NCBI RefSeq assembly: GCF_035046505.1
Contig: NC_089827.1
Span: 62,996,856-63,060,855, forward strand
Direction: 5' to 3'
Origin: Tiliqua scincoides
Lineage: Eukaryota; Chordata; Lepidosauria; Squamata; Scincidae
DNA: 64,000 nucleotides
Position numbers and translations under genes: made by a program. Shown here piece by piece: positions 1-13,400 of the stretch. Below the pieces are notes generated by a model, which did not search any database, was not told the origin of the DNA, and saw only the letters and a program-made list of their open reading frames with translations. The stretch's first letter is position 1, and the number at the start of each line of letters is the position of its first letter.

Positions 1-122
1 TGAGGAGATGGGAAGGCATGAAGTAGTTGCCAAGGTTATAACTGATGATGGAAAAAGCAGTCTAGGCATCTAAGCAACATTATAAAGTGGAACCCCCTTC
101 TTCCTGATGCATTTCACCAACA

Positions 123-148
123 CTTAATAACAACAACAACAACAACAG
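123..148. repeat. (AAC)n microsatellite
   Basis: About seven units of AAC in a row, preceded by AATAATAAC. Simple repeat in the downstream flank. Confidence 0.8.
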
Positions 149-1300
149 GTATTTAAATACCACCTTTCTTGGTCATTGGAATAGCTCCTTTGACTTTAAT
201 CCAAGGCAGTTCACATAGCCAGACTTTCTTTAAACCACCAAGGGGTTTTTTTAATGTCTGTGTCCAACAGTACACAGACATGAGGAGCCTCTTCTCCTTG
301 GGGCTCATGCAGTGCGGTCTTCAGGCTGTTGGAATAAACAGGATTGACTTCCGTCCACTAGGGATTTTTATCATTTGGCCATAATGACACCCACATGCTA
401 TTTGATCTCTACATTGTCTTTTCCTGGGACTGGCAGGAATCTGAGCCAATCATCTGGTTCATTCTTAACACAAACATTCCTGGTTATCAGCAGGAAATGA
501 AATGCAAGTTGAGGCTTCCAAACATTTGGGTAGCAAAGGGGAGGAATGTAAATACCCCAAACTATAAGGGACACACAGATTGAGTGCAACCCCCATTCAG
601 AAAAAGTTGCCGGTATCTGCATCACAGGTCTCCAGACCAGATCACTGCTGTTTTGACTATGGGTTCCCAGATACTATGGGATCTATTGGCTAGAAAGGAC
701 CCAAAGCAGTGGCCCCCCAGTCCCAATCCAACCAAACAACTGAAGAGAACACCCATGGTCTGACAGAGCCAGAACATTACCATTTTGATAAGCAGCATCT
801 TAAGAAGCTTTTGCTAATCTGATACAATGTCAGGAAGGAATTTGGGGGGAATTATATTGTATATATTTTCATTATGCAATAATCTGGCACAGTTAGAAAA
901 TAGTTCCTTGTTACTCCTTTCCCTTCTCTAAGAATGCTGTAATTGGAGTTAGCAAAAACAAAAGAATGGATGAGTATGAATGAGGATCTAGCTCCTCCCC
1001 CCCCCACCCAAGCTAATCACAAACCTTCACCCTAGTTCTTAAACTCAATGCTGGGAAGAATTAACCAAGTTTCAACAGTTGCTTTTTGAGTGCTGATGGT
1101 CCAAAGCACTTCTCCTGCCAAAGACTCCTTGCTCATCTGTGCTGAGGGAACAGTCCTGTCTGCACTCAGGCTGCACATCCAGAGTAGTGAATGGAAAACT
1201 GCTGGTTGAAAGTGTGTGGACTCCCTCATGCGCAGAACTCCAGGTCGCAAACCATGCTAGGATCATTAGCTATAGGTATGAACGTTGCTAACTGCTAAAT
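149..1300. other. Intergenic flank, nothing recognised
   Basis: AT-rich sequence with no convincing exon on either strand; the short open frames here have no recognisable motif. A homopyrimidine/C tract lies near 990-1010. Confidence 0.5.
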
Positions 1301-1628
1301 CAGGGATGTCAAACAAAGGGTCTGGATGCAGCCTGCTGAGGCTTTTCATCTGGCCCTCAAGCTCTCAGCTGCTGAGCAGTGCTGAGGTGGCACTGCTGAA
1401 AGGGTGGCCTACATGATAATTGGGCCATATCTTGAAATATGATCAAGATTTGCATATTTTATCTTCTGTCATTTGCAGCTAATGAGTTCCTAAGTTAGAA
1501 AAAAAATGCTTATTTCTGCTTATGACCTATTTAATGACATCACTTCCTGCTAATGACATCACCTGTGGCCCTCAGCAGACAGTATGAATGTATTCGACTT
1601 GCTGTATGAAATGAGTTTGACACCCCTG
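1301..1628. mobile_element. hAT-type miniature transposon (MITE)
   Basis: 328 bp bounded by CAGGGATGTCAAAC on the left and GTTTGACACCCCTG on the right, an imperfect terminal inverted repeat. The perfect 8-bp target duplication TGCTAAAT lies at 1293-1300 and 1629-1636, diagnostic of hAT transposition. No transposase coding capacity. Non-autonomous. Confidence 0.9.
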
Positions 1629-1636
1629 TGCTAAAT

Positions 1637-3470
1637 GAACACTGAGCACTAAGATTAGAGGCAATTAAAAAAAATTATTCCATCATTATATACCAGAGAA
1701 CTTAATTTTTTTCCTTCAAAAAAATTTTTTTTTTTCATTTTGACACTGTATTTAGAAAGTTTGCTGCAAACTAAGCAGGCCAATTTCAAATGTAGGTCAG
1801 CACTGACTTTGTTTTCTCATAGCAAAAACGAAGCACAAACACATCCGTTTTGCTCCTGGAAGGCACAGCTATTGCATTTCATTACTTGGCAATCAATACA
1901 TTCCGAGACAAATTACAATTCCCACATTGGCTTATGAAGAAGTTAGGAAAAAAAGCTAATCTTCTTGCTATCCATAATCCAATCACTTTGCCTGGCAAGC
2001 AGGCACTTCCCAGCAGTAATTTAAGGTGCTGCAATACTTGCAGTGTTCCTATTGTGCTGTGTCAAAGGTTTGAAAATATAATTGTTTCAAATGGTCACCT
2101 ATGCAAAAATGCCTGCAACATAATGAGATGACACCTACAGATCCACACTCTGGGAAAAAAACTTATTTTCATATTGGATATATTTGCAAGCATGGCATCT
2201 GAAATGGAGTATAACAAGTTTTGCTTCGCTTCTGAAATGTAAAGGGTGGGGGGGAGTCAAGTTATTTAAATTTTGTAACAGCTTGAAATTTAACCTAATT
2301 GGTAGTGTAAGAGAGCAAACATAGATCACAGATAAAAACCACAGAGATGCAATGCTTATTTCTGTACAGCAAGGCCAAATCCCAAAGCTTTTCAAGCCCT
2401 CAAGAGAAATGAAAAAGAATTGGTAATTCCCAAACAGTGTCCACTGTAACTACTCTCAGTGGTCTTCCAGATGAACCCTTTCCTGTCATGGCACTAACTG
2501 TGCAATACACACACGTACACTCCCCGTTTTTTCTTTACTGAAGGTTTCCTGCTGCAGTGATTACCTTGCCTCCATTTTATGAAAAGGACAATAGCAATTA
2601 TTTGTAGGAAACACACTGTTAGAGATTGGGGGGGGGGTTCAGGGCAGGAGAGAAAGCTTTAGCAAAAAATATTTTTTTCAAGGACAAATTATTCAAAATC
2701 TCATACCATTTTTGATAGCCCGATTACATCAGAGCACAGCCACTAGAGAGTATAATGCAATTTCAACTACTTTGCATGATATAAAACTCTTATGCATACT
2801 GCTGGCCAAGAGAAACAGGGAGATCAGACACAATTAGAAGAACTTGTCTTGAAAGCCTGAGCACTTCACATTGGTGACATCCCCTACACTCATAAGTATA
2901 TTTTTAATGTAGTTGGATCTCCAATGTCTGAACTGACCCAAATCATGACTTGGTTCTGTATGAACAAGTCTGGAACTGGTGTACTCCCCTTTTCTCTCTC
3001 CTACTGCAATTCCATTCTCCTTTGCCTAGTTGGCATTATTTGGAGTTTTCCAGTTTGCCATTACATTCCATCTATGGCTTCTGCTTAACCTGCAAAACCA
3101 TGATTGCAAACTAGGATCAAATCTAGGGCAAGCACAAATAAATTGTTTGCTACTTTGGATATTATGGGTAATGCAAACTAGGGAGGAATGGAATTGTAAG
3201 ACATGAGCAGTAGGAAAAGGCCTGCAAATCCAAGACTCCAGGCTCATTTATGTAGTGCCAAACCATGGTTTACATTACATTGCAAATACAGCATATGAAC
3301 CTCTCACTATCTCAGTGTTTACATTATCTCTGCATTGATCCAACTGGAACCAAGAGCTGCTCTGAGGAAAACGCATTATTCTTTTTCAAGAAGCTGGAAT
3401 GTAGAGGCTACTTCTCACTACATGGGACAGTGCTCACTTCAGTGTATGCACATAGGGGGAATCTGAGGCA
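1637..3470. other. Intergenic flank, nothing recognised
   Basis: AT-rich, with poly-A/T runs and a G9 run near 2628. No exon-like open frame with flanking splice signals that I could identify, and no clear repeat. Confidence 0.45.
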
Positions 3471-3599
3471 ACACTAGGGTTTGCGTCAGCCAGTGCAGGC
3501 CAGCACATCATCCCAATGATGAACCTCCTCCCATGAAGTGGGCGGGGAAACACCCTGGGTGGTGGGTGTAATGATGTACCATCGCCCTGTCCTTGTTGG

Positions 3600-3765
3600 T
3601 TTTTTGGCTGTTAACTTTTGATAGAACAGATATTTCAACATGTTTGTTTCATTGTATTCTGCATGAAATCACACATCAATTAATATATAACATGATGGTA
3701 TTATTCCTACAGTTGTTTTAGTGATTTTGGTCACTAGTGGTGTCACCCCCGCCCCCGGTTGAAAC
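3600..3765 (+). repeat. Dispersed repeat, copy 1
   Basis: Contains TTAACTTTTGATAGAACAGA, TATAACATGATGGTATTATT and TTTTGGTCACTAGTGGTGTC. The same series of blocks recurs in the same order and strand near 4490-4650. Probably the inner part of a DNA-transposon-like reptile repeat; family not named. Confidence 0.65.
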
Positions 3766-3787
3766 CTTACTAACACCTTATTGGAGC

Positions 3788-4060
3788 AGTTCTCAAACTT
3801 TTAGCACTGGGACCCACTTTTTAGAATGATATAATCTGTCCAGCACCTGCCAGAAGTGACATCATCAAGCAAATTACATTGCAAGTAAAGTAAAACAAAT
3901 AATTGAATAAGGTGAAGCTAGCCCTATTTCACCAAGTGAATTTTCTCTGTAGCCTGCCTGTAATAGCCCCCTCCCCCAAAAATCAGCCCTTCACAGTGCC
4001 CAGTTCAAGTTCTTCATTTAAAACATACCACTATCAGGACCCACCCAGCTTTCGAGACTA
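3788..4060. mobile_element. Degraded hAT-like MITE
   Basis: Starts GCAGTTCTCAAACTTTTAGC and runs through GGGACCCACTTTTT and AAGTGACATCATCAAGCA. These blocks match the better preserved copy at 38001-38342. The right end is eroded, so no target duplication is visible. It lies between the two copies of the 3.6/4.5 kb repeat. Confidence 0.6.
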
Positions 4061-4489
4061 AAAAAAAATTAAAAAAAATTCACCTTACCAGCAGAAGCCT
4101 CTGTTTTATTATTTTTATGGTGAGGGTGCAGCCTTCTGGAGCATTTGTTGAGCTCCGTGTTCATCAGATTGGGACTATTCTGGTGGTCTTGCATTCCCCT
4201 TAGCCTGATCTGACCACAAACCAAGGCACATTTGCTTCCTCATGAGTAAATGCAAACATGTAGCTTAGTTTCACTTTCCATAGGGCTCAATACATTCGTC
4301 AGCTTGGAGAGAGGGACTTTCTTCTTGGGTGTTTTGGGGGAGGGGCTGTGTTCATTGGATCAAGACCATTCTGGTGTCGTTGGATTCAGCCTGCCTTTTC
4401 TAATGGACTAAAGCAAGTTTTCCTACTCACGAGTAAACACACAATACAGCTGTTTCACACTCCATAGGTTCCCTATGCATTTTTGTTTT

Positions 4490-4650
4490 CTGTGTTTTTG
4501 ACCATAACTTTTGATACAATTGAGATATATCACTCCTTTTTTTCATTGCATTCTGCTGCAAATTCAGCATTGAATGATATATAATATGATGGTATTATTT
4601 CTACAAACTGCAATTTTTAGCTATTTTGGTCACCACTGCGCATCACCTCC
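4490..4650 (+). repeat. Dispersed repeat, copy 2
   Basis: Matches 3600-3765: ATAACTTTTGATACAATTGA, TATAATATGATGGTATTATT and TTTTGGTCACCACTG in the same order and strand. The GC-richer sequence after it (GTGTGCATCACCTGGTGTGG) probably belongs to the same element. Confidence 0.65.
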
Positions 4651-4699
4651 CTGTGTGCATCACCTGGTGTGGCCTGTGCAAGACCACTGAGTGGAATGT

Positions 4700-6600
4700 G
4701 GGTTTGTGTTATGAGAAATGCAACATGAAATCTATCCTTATTGTAACAGAAAGAATATTGTTCCAATGAAAATGAAGTCAAAAGTTCTCATTAATACCGT
4801 TTTAAAGAAACAAGAAAATGTGTAATATATAATTGGACTGAGTTCTACAGCTCCACACAAATAAAGATACCATGTTCTCACTGCCAACCCCACATGCAAA
4901 GATACTAAGCTTTGGCACACTGGTTGCATAAGCAGTTCTTCCTTCTTGGATTGCAGCCTTGAACTCAATATGACCAGAGAAAATTCATAAAGGGAAAAAC
5001 ACTAAAGAAAAGGAATCAAAATGGACAGAGAAAGATGGGAAAAAATACACTACAATCTGCATTGTATTAAAAAAATTTATTGCTTAAAGATAAGCAATCA
5101 ACTTATTTAATTAAACCTAGGAACTTGCTAGGCGAAGTTTTAGTAACATTAAAAAATTCAACATGGTCAGCAAATTTAGCAATTTCCCCTGATACAGAGA
5201 TGCATCCCAATTAACACAAATGCAGCACAATATAGCCAAAAGCAAAAGTTTTGAGATGCTATTAGTACTCCTACTATCTCTTGTATTGTCAGATAAACTG
5301 GAAACAAGTTCTCTGTCCAAATTTAATAGACCAGCAATCACCGGTTTAATTATCCAACTTCTTTTATCTTCAGTTGAAGTAGATAGCACCAGCAAAAATG
5401 TTTAGATAATCTTATTTGAAAGTTTTCAAAAAGTATTTTCTGAGCTGTTGCAACCTCTAGTAGCTTTAAACACACATTCCCCTTTTGCTTCTCCAAGAAT
5501 TTTTTAAAAACTAAACCTTGGTTAAGCCCATATCACAAAAAATTCCATACTCCTTGCGCCAGCCAACCTATAAGATGCTGTGCAAAAGAATGGGAATGGC
5601 TTCTTTCCGATCCCTTTGAATGGCATCCTATGGAGTCTTTTGGATTTGATCTCAGGTCAGTACTTGCACTACTACTACTACTATTACTACTACTAAACAG
5701 AGTACACAGGAACACACTACCAGATTTAACATAAGGATATTCTTAGTGAACACCCCAACGTATTGCTCTGGTACATGCGGTAAAAAAAAATGAAAAAATT
5801 ATCCAAAGATAAAGTTAAACAGAACACATACATTATTACTTTTACTCAGGTTGGTAATATTTGTCATTAATATAATGGGGTCATTTAAGATTTGAATTTT
5901 TACAGATGAGAGTAAAGTTTGGCAAACACAGGAAATACTGAAAAGTAATGATGTGTTTTGTGTTAAATGTAACCATATGAAAGACATTGAAATTTCTCTT
6001 TAAATGACATGCTTTGAAACTAGTGCTTCAAAGTTACAACTGCTTTTGTTGGAAATTGAATTTGTAATGGTCAATCTGAAAATTAGTTGCCTGTATTACT
6101 TTGCAAGCGTGGCGTTACAAACCTCAACTTGCTGTTAAGCTCCACTGAAATCAAAGTGAAATCCTACATACACTGGTTTGCATCCAAAGGTGCAGTTGCA
6201 CAAGGTGAAGACTTCTGCTGGGACAAGCAAGAGGTTCCCCAATTTTCAGCAATTCCCTCTCCTTCATACAGCTTCCCTCAATGCCACATTCCATGCTGCT
6301 CAGGAAGATTCCTCAACCATTGAAAATGGGTTTTAAGGGGATGAAGAGTAAATGGGAAGCAGGAAAGCCCTGATTCATTCCTAACTCATGAAGTCAGGAT
6401 CCATGCCACCACATTTACTCATAAGTGTAAATGATATGAAAAGGGGCAACATTGTGGACTTCTCTCATTAAACTGGAGCTTTCAGCATTACTGGACTAGG
6501 CAAGTTCCCATGACAGTTAGGATAACAGAATAGGGTAAAACACATTGTCCACAGTTTACAACTCAAGACGTAATTTTGTGATTTTCTATTAATTATTCAA
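4700..6600. other. Intergenic flank, nothing recognised
   Basis: AT-rich. An (ACT)n microsatellite with interruptions lies near 5666-5697. No exon or transposon boundary seen. In human the next gene, ANKS1B, ends tail-to-tail with APAF1, so its 3' UTR could overlap here, but no coding exon is visible. Confidence 0.4.
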
Positions 6601-7306
6601 AGTGTACAAAAGCCTGTATTTTACACATACTTTTGATGAAGATACATCAATATATTTTGAAATAAAAAAATGTGCAATAATCCTATATAAAGTTTGCCAT
6701 AAAACACACGCACAATGTTTTTCACAAGTCTGTTACAGCTTGTAGTTAACACAATTGTACCTTTGGCAGAGTTGAAATATTTCATTTTATGCTAGTGGAG
6801 TTTTTCAACTATTCACATAGTAGACCAAGGTTGTACACGTACTTAAAAAAAATAAAGCAGCACAATGGATTTTTTTTAAAAAAAGATATGCACAATGTCC
6901 ACCCTTGGGGAAAAAATGCATTTCGTAAAACAGCTGTTTATGATATACTATAATACCGTACTTATGGTACGGAGACATTTGCCACTGGGTAAGTGACAAC
7001 ATTTCAGTGTATCATACGCTTTGTAATTCTCCTTCTGGTGATCTATATACTACTTGGTATAAATTTTAATCAATACAACAAACCAATAATGGAAAAGCTA
7101 CATAATTTGAAAATCAAATAATTCTTATCAAAACGTGCTGATTCAAAAAAGTTTACAAATATACAATAGAAATAAATATATTTAATGCAAGCCCAAATGA
7201 AAATCGCTTCACAGCTTTAAAAAAGATTTTAAAAGTATTTGTGGAATTTCCTTCTGGCTCAGAGTATTTCAGTTACAAAATTGGTCACAATCAGACTTAA
7301 ACAGAT
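6600..7306 (-). other. APAF1: APAF1 3' untranslated region (extent uncertain)
   Basis: AT-rich, transposon-free sequence directly after the stop codon. On the minus strand the variant poly(A) signal ATTAAA occurs at 7181-7186 and at 7065-7070. No canonical AATAAA was seen close by, so the true cleavage site is not decided; the far limit given is a guess. Confidence 0.4.
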
Positions 7307-7453
7307 TTATTCCATAATCTTTAGTACATATAAAATTCCAAGGTTATCAACAGTCACACAGATTTTGAAGTCTGGGGATACATGCAGTGACTGAAGATTT
7401 GTTCCATTTGTGTAGAACGTTTGTAGGGGCTCGCCAGTCATCACATTCCACCA
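7307..7453 (-). CDS. APAF1: APAF1 coding exon 26 (last WD40 repeat and stop)
   Basis: 147 nt, residues 1203-1250 plus TAA at 7309-7307. It encodes WWNVMTGEPLQTFYTNGTNL and TVDNLGILYVLKIME, ending where human ends in ILYILQTLE. Acceptor CTAG at the exon border. Confidence 0.97.
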   Translation of the reverse strand, partial: WWNVMTGEPLQTFYTNGTNLQSLHVSPDFKICVTVDNLGILYVLKIME

Positions 7454-10400
7454 CTAGAAGGAAGAGAAAGATACATTCTCCATTACAAAACAATACAATT
7501 TGAATGCAGTACCGTTAGCACCATTAATCTGGATAATGGGTCTGTAATGACCTCTGTAATGACCTACACATTTGATGTGAACAAACAGAATGTTTTGGAA
7601 CTATCAACTGTTAACATGAAATTTTAAAATCTACTCTAGGTCTTTGACAGGGATGTTTTGTAATTTTCAACCAAGGAGCAAGAAGATTGAGGATAGCAAA
7701 TGTCACGCCGATCTTTAAAAAGGAGAGGGGACCCGGGAAATTATAGGTCAGTCAGCCTAACGTCTGTTCCAGGCAAGATGGTGGAATGCCTCATCAAAGA
7801 TAAAATCTTAAAACACATGGACAAACAAGCCTTGCTGAGGGAGAATCAGCATGGCTTCTGCAAGGGTAAGTCTTGCTTCACAAACCTTTTAGAATTCTTT
7901 GAAAAGGTCAACAGGCATGTGGATGCAGGAGAACCCATGGACATTATATATCTGGACTTTCAGAAGGTGTTCCACACGGTCCCTCACCAAAGGTTGCTGA
8001 GAAAGCTCCACAGTCAGGGAATTAGAGGACAGGTCCACTCCTGGATTAGGAACTGGTTGAGGTCCAGGAAGCAGAGAGTGGATGTCAATGGGCAATTAAG
8101 CAGTGTGCCCCAAGGATCTGTCCTGGGACCAGTGCTTTTCAACCTATTCATAAATAGCCTGGAGCAGGGCTAAGCAGCAAGGTGGCCAAGTTTGCAGATG
8201 ACACAAACTTTTCCGAGTGGTTAAGACCAGAAGAGATTGTGAAGAGCTCCAGAAGGATCTCTCCAAACTGGGAGACTGAACAGCAAAATGGCAGATGAAT
8301 TTCAATGAAAGTAAGTGTAAAGTCATGCACATTGGGGCAAAGAATCAAAACTTTACATATAGGCCAGGGGTGTCCAAAGCTTTTGGCAGGAGGGCCACAT
8401 CAGCCATCTGACACTGTGTTGGGGGCCGGGGGGGGGGAAGAATTAATTTACATTTAAAATTTAAATACATTTACATACGTTTACATAAATTAATATATTA
8501 AAGATGAACTTATATGAATGAATGAAGGTCTTGCAGTAGCTCAAGGCCTATAAAAGGCCTTGCACAAACAAAGGCTAGCCTTTCCTTTGCTGCCACTACT
8601 GCATCACAGAGGTGAAACAACAGCAGTGGAGGGAGCTCTCATCCCACAGCTCATGCGAGAGGTCAAACAGTCGCCCTCACGCTGAGAGCAGTTGCGTCGG
8701 GCCAGTGTGGGTTCCAACAAATCTCTGGAGGGCCAGAGCCTCATTGGAGACTGGGGGCTCCCTGAGGGCCGCATTGAGAAGCCTCCAGGGCTGCAAGTGG
8801 CCCCAGGGCCGGGGTTTGGGCACCCCTGATATAGGCTAATGGGTTCTGAGCTGTCTGTGACAGATCAGGAGAGAGATCTTGGGGTCCTTGTGGATAGCTC
8901 AATGAAAGTGTCGACCCAATGTGTGGCAGCAGTGAAGAAGGCTAATTCAATGCTTGGGATCATTAGGAAAGGCATTGAGAATAAGTCAGCTAATATTGTA
9001 ATGCCGCTGGTTAGGCATTACAATTCGATGGTTAGGCCACACCTGGAGTATTGTGTCCAGTTCTGGTTGCCACATCTCAAAAAGGATATAGTGGAGATGG
9101 AAAATATGCAAAAGAGCAACTAAAATTACTGGGGTGGGGCACCTCCCTTATGAGGAAAGGCTACAGCGTTTGGGCCTCTTCAGTCTAGAAAAGAGGCGCC
9201 TGAGGGGGGACATGATTGAGACATACAAAATCATGCAGGGGATGGACAGAGTGGATAGAGAGATGCTCCTTTCCCTCTCACATAACACCAGAACCAGGAG
9301 AAATCCACAAAAGTTGAGTGTTGGGAAAGTTAGGACAGACAGAAGAAAATATTTCTTTACCCAGCACGCAATTAGTTTGTGGAACTCTTTGCCACAAGAA
9401 GTAGTTATGGCATCTTGCCTGGATGCCTTTAAGAGGGGATTGGACAAATTTCTGGAGGAGAAGCTCATTACGGGTTACAAGTCATAGTAGGTATGCGCAA
9501 GCTCTTGGTTTCAGAGGTAATCTGCCTCCAATTGCCAGATGCAGGGGAGGGCACCAGGATGCAGGTTGTGCCTGTTGCCTTGTGTGCTCCCTGGGGCATT
9601 TGGTGGGCCACTGTGAGATACAGGAAGCTGGACTAGATGGGCCTTTGGTCTGATCCAGCAGGCTCTTCTTATGTTCTTATATTCTAATTTACTACCCTTA
9701 TAGTACTAACAGTGATTTACACATTTCACAGTATTTTCAAATAAATTTCCAAAAATAATATAGTGGTACACCACTTCATTGAATTTACCTGTATATAACC
9801 TCCAGAAGAAACAAGCATCTTACTATCAGGGGAAAAGCAAAGGTCTGTTACCCAGCCTCCATGTGCTGATTGTCCATCTAATGAAGCACAGGAACAGAGG
9901 TGAAGCAGCTCACCTCTTAAGACGTTCCAAACCTGAAACATAATACCGACATTTGTGCAGCATAACATTTCATAATATATTTCTACTTGAAAATTCCTCC
10001 AACACACAAAGCAGGAGATACTTGAACTATTCTTGACCTTTGTCCCTGATGAAAATCTCCACAACACTGTCATGGTTAAAATTTATCATCCTGACATTGA
10101 CACTTCTGAATTAAAACATTTCTTTATACATTCTAAAACCAAATCCTTTCTTTGAAACTACCTTTTAAGAGGGAAGTCTTTGGCTACTGCCATACCCCAC
10201 TGTAACTAAGCTTCAGTACCTGTAACTGAAATAATGGACACATACCTCCCTGTTTTTTAATTAAGACTTATACCTTTTGAATAGTTTAAAACGAGACTTG
10301 ATCCCAGTCCAGCCTTCTTATTCCCACCTCATTCCTGCACTTAGAAAATGATCTCTCCCACCTACTCCTTTCAACTCTACAAAACAAACTCTTGGAAAAT

Positions 10401-13400
10401 GCAACCCCCACATTCTTCTTCAATTTAACTATCCTCTGCTGTCTCTCTTGTACAACATCTACTTTGTAAGAAAGATCTGTCTCCTTGTTCTTTGTAAAGT
10501 GCCATGTATATAGATGGAGCATAATACTGATAAATTTAATCTTCAGTTTAAAAAGAAAAGTTAAGGCTCTTACAAATTCACTCATGTCCCCAAAAGCACG
10601 GACATTGTTTAAGGTGTGCGTCTTTTTATCTATGCCATGTAAACATTAAAGTCATTCTACAGACGTTTTTTAAGATCAATGCTTCCTATCAACCTTCTTT
10701 CCTTGAGGGTTAAACATATTCTTTCTACTGAACTCTAGTCACCTTCTTGACATTATTGTAACTACCAATGAAATTTTTCTCCGTATCAGTAATAACCTTC
10801 TTGTAATGCGATACCAAAACCTAAACACAATCACTCGAACAAGATCAAGTAAAGTTGTTAACCCATTTGTGCAAAGGTTGTGGTCCACCCAGCTAACCCA
10901 CAGCCTCCACAGAAAAAATTTTTCTATTAGATTATTATTATTAAAGAAATTGTTTTAAAATAACAGGATGGATTACCCTTATTTCTCCATTGTCATCTCC
11001 TGTGGCCAATAATTCATTAAGGGAGAAAGTACAGCATCTCACACAGCCTTCATGGCCATTTAGCGTATGAAGAAGAGATGAACTTTCAGAACTCCATATC
11101 TAAACATTAAAAAGTTTTGTTTACATTTTAGCACTATTAGCTTCATTATGAACATTCTAGCTATTGAACCTTTTGGACCTCCTAGATATGGCAGTGATAT
11201 CAAAATTATTAAGATAATTCCACAACATATGATATTCCCTAAAGTAGTTCAAGATACTATATAGTATCTGAACACAGGATATTTTTATGCCCCTGGAAGA
11301 ACCATGATGAAATTTTACCTTGTAACAGCAGAGAGCATCAAAACAGACAGTAAGCCAACATATGCCTCCACAAGCCCAAACTTTCAGCAGCAGAGGCACT
11401 GAGAGTAGAATCCAGACTTTGAGATAGGGCAGGGCAGGCCCACTGAGCAGGCCCAGAAGTGTTGCAAACATGCCATAAAGCATGTTTGTGACTACTTGAG
11501 AGCTGGCTATGTCATTGCTGGCTTGCCTATTGTTGCTGTTTGCTGCCCTTTTTACTAGAAGGATTATATTGAGTGCTAGGGGGAAATCCGGCAAGTCTGA
11601 TTGTCTGATATGAAACTGATCACTTGGGAAAGCTTTGAAGACACAGATACACTGCAAGCCTAGATCACTGTGTCACAGCTTTTCCCAAAGGGCCTATTGC
11701 TGTAATTTTTTTGATTACTGTAAAATACAGTACTTATTTTTGTGCTTCAGAGTGGTTCCCAAGTGTAATGAAATTAAAGCTAAAAAAATCCATATGGTTC
11801 AATTTGCAGGAGAAGCTTCTAGATTCCCCCTAAATCACTCATATTCACATAAACAGGCATGCCCCATTATCCACATGGGTTCTGTCCTGGATAGTGCAAA
11901 AATTGGCATTCAAGCTAGGCTTGCAACATGAAAGGAGGCCAATGTCAACACAGAAGAAGGCAAAGAAAAGCTGTGTTTAACCCGCCTGATCTGTATCTGA
12001 CCACTGTGCAGGTCACTTTCATTTGCAGGCTTAGATGACCAGGTCTCAGGATGGATTGCATCCCAATGGGGATTCATTATGTTGAAGCATTTACACATTT
12101 GTGCAGTTTGACCCTCAGCTGCAAAGCACTAGTCAGGCTCGTTGGCTGCTCCATTACCTCATGTACACAGAGTACACCCAACACTTTCATTCAACTGTAT
12201 TGCAGGAAAGGGCTGGTAATTATAGCTTCTCTTTTATGCAAGTTTGTCCATCATTACCGACCTTATTGAGGAAACCTGTTAAGATTTGAAGGAATGCCAA
12301 GAGCTCTTTGGAATACAATTTGAAAACCACTGTTTTGGATTATCTTGCCTATGGCACAAGAGCTGTCCATGGTGCTGGAGATTATATAGTCAACAAAGGA
12401 TCTATTTCTGATATAGACTTAGATTTTAATAATTCCCTGCATTTAAAATAAGATGTCTGGGTCATTATTGGCCACTAAACAGCAAAAAATAAGAAGTTGG
12501 CATGTGGGGTATCCCTATTTATTTTCAATTATCTGTTCTTGACATTTTCCTTCAAGTTCTCAAAACAGATATTATTTGTTGGAGCAATAATCTCAGTGGA
12601 CTTAAATAAATTTTCTGTACCCTGCAAAGACTAACATTGCTTTGGTCAAGCTACCGAGTAGCAATTTAACCCATTTTTGCCCAGACCACAGGTGTACACA
12701 TTTGGTCGCTGTTGCATACACGCAATGTTGGGTAGAAATTGCTTAAGGAGAACTTTTGACTTTAAGCTAGGAAAACATATTAGAGCACATTAGTTCCCCA
12801 TTTATCCCTACTCATTGCTTCTCCCAGATAACCTATTATTTAGGACATCCGAGTAACTTGCTGGATAGTGGTAGCTGAGTGAGTTTGGGAGAAAAACAAT
12901 AAAATTGAGACTTATTTCCTTTGATCTAGCAAAGGAATAGGCAAGATATTCAAGCAAAAGGAGTTAATGATTAAAGTTCAAAGTTTCTGTGATACAGTGC
13001 TTGGAAAAGATTCCCTCAGGGCTGGAATAACCAAACATCTGTTTACTGGTATATATGAGATGCAGGAGCACCAAGCATGCACCCTGAGGTGCAGAATGTG
13101 TGGCCTAGTCTCCAATGAACACATGCATTCATTGGTCTCAGATTCCCAAAAGCAGCCTGGTACAGTGCCTGCCTGTTCATCATGGGAGAAGGAAGCAGAC
13201 AGGACTGTGTTATGCTCCTTGGGGATCCTCCAAACAGACACTGCATCTCTGGTAACTGAAAAAGAATGTTATTTCATTGAGAAGGACTGATATCAGTTCA
13301 GAGAGGCAGGTTCATACTCCAAGAAAATGATCCATCAAATAAAGCACTTTTAGGTCCTATTGATTTCAGTGGCAAATTTAATTTAATTCAGTTGGAATGC

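Noticed and set aside
12967-13290. A 107-codon + frame and an 87-codon - frame in an APAF1 intron
   Set aside because: They overlap on opposite strands, have no recognised motif, no splice context and no repeat-family support.
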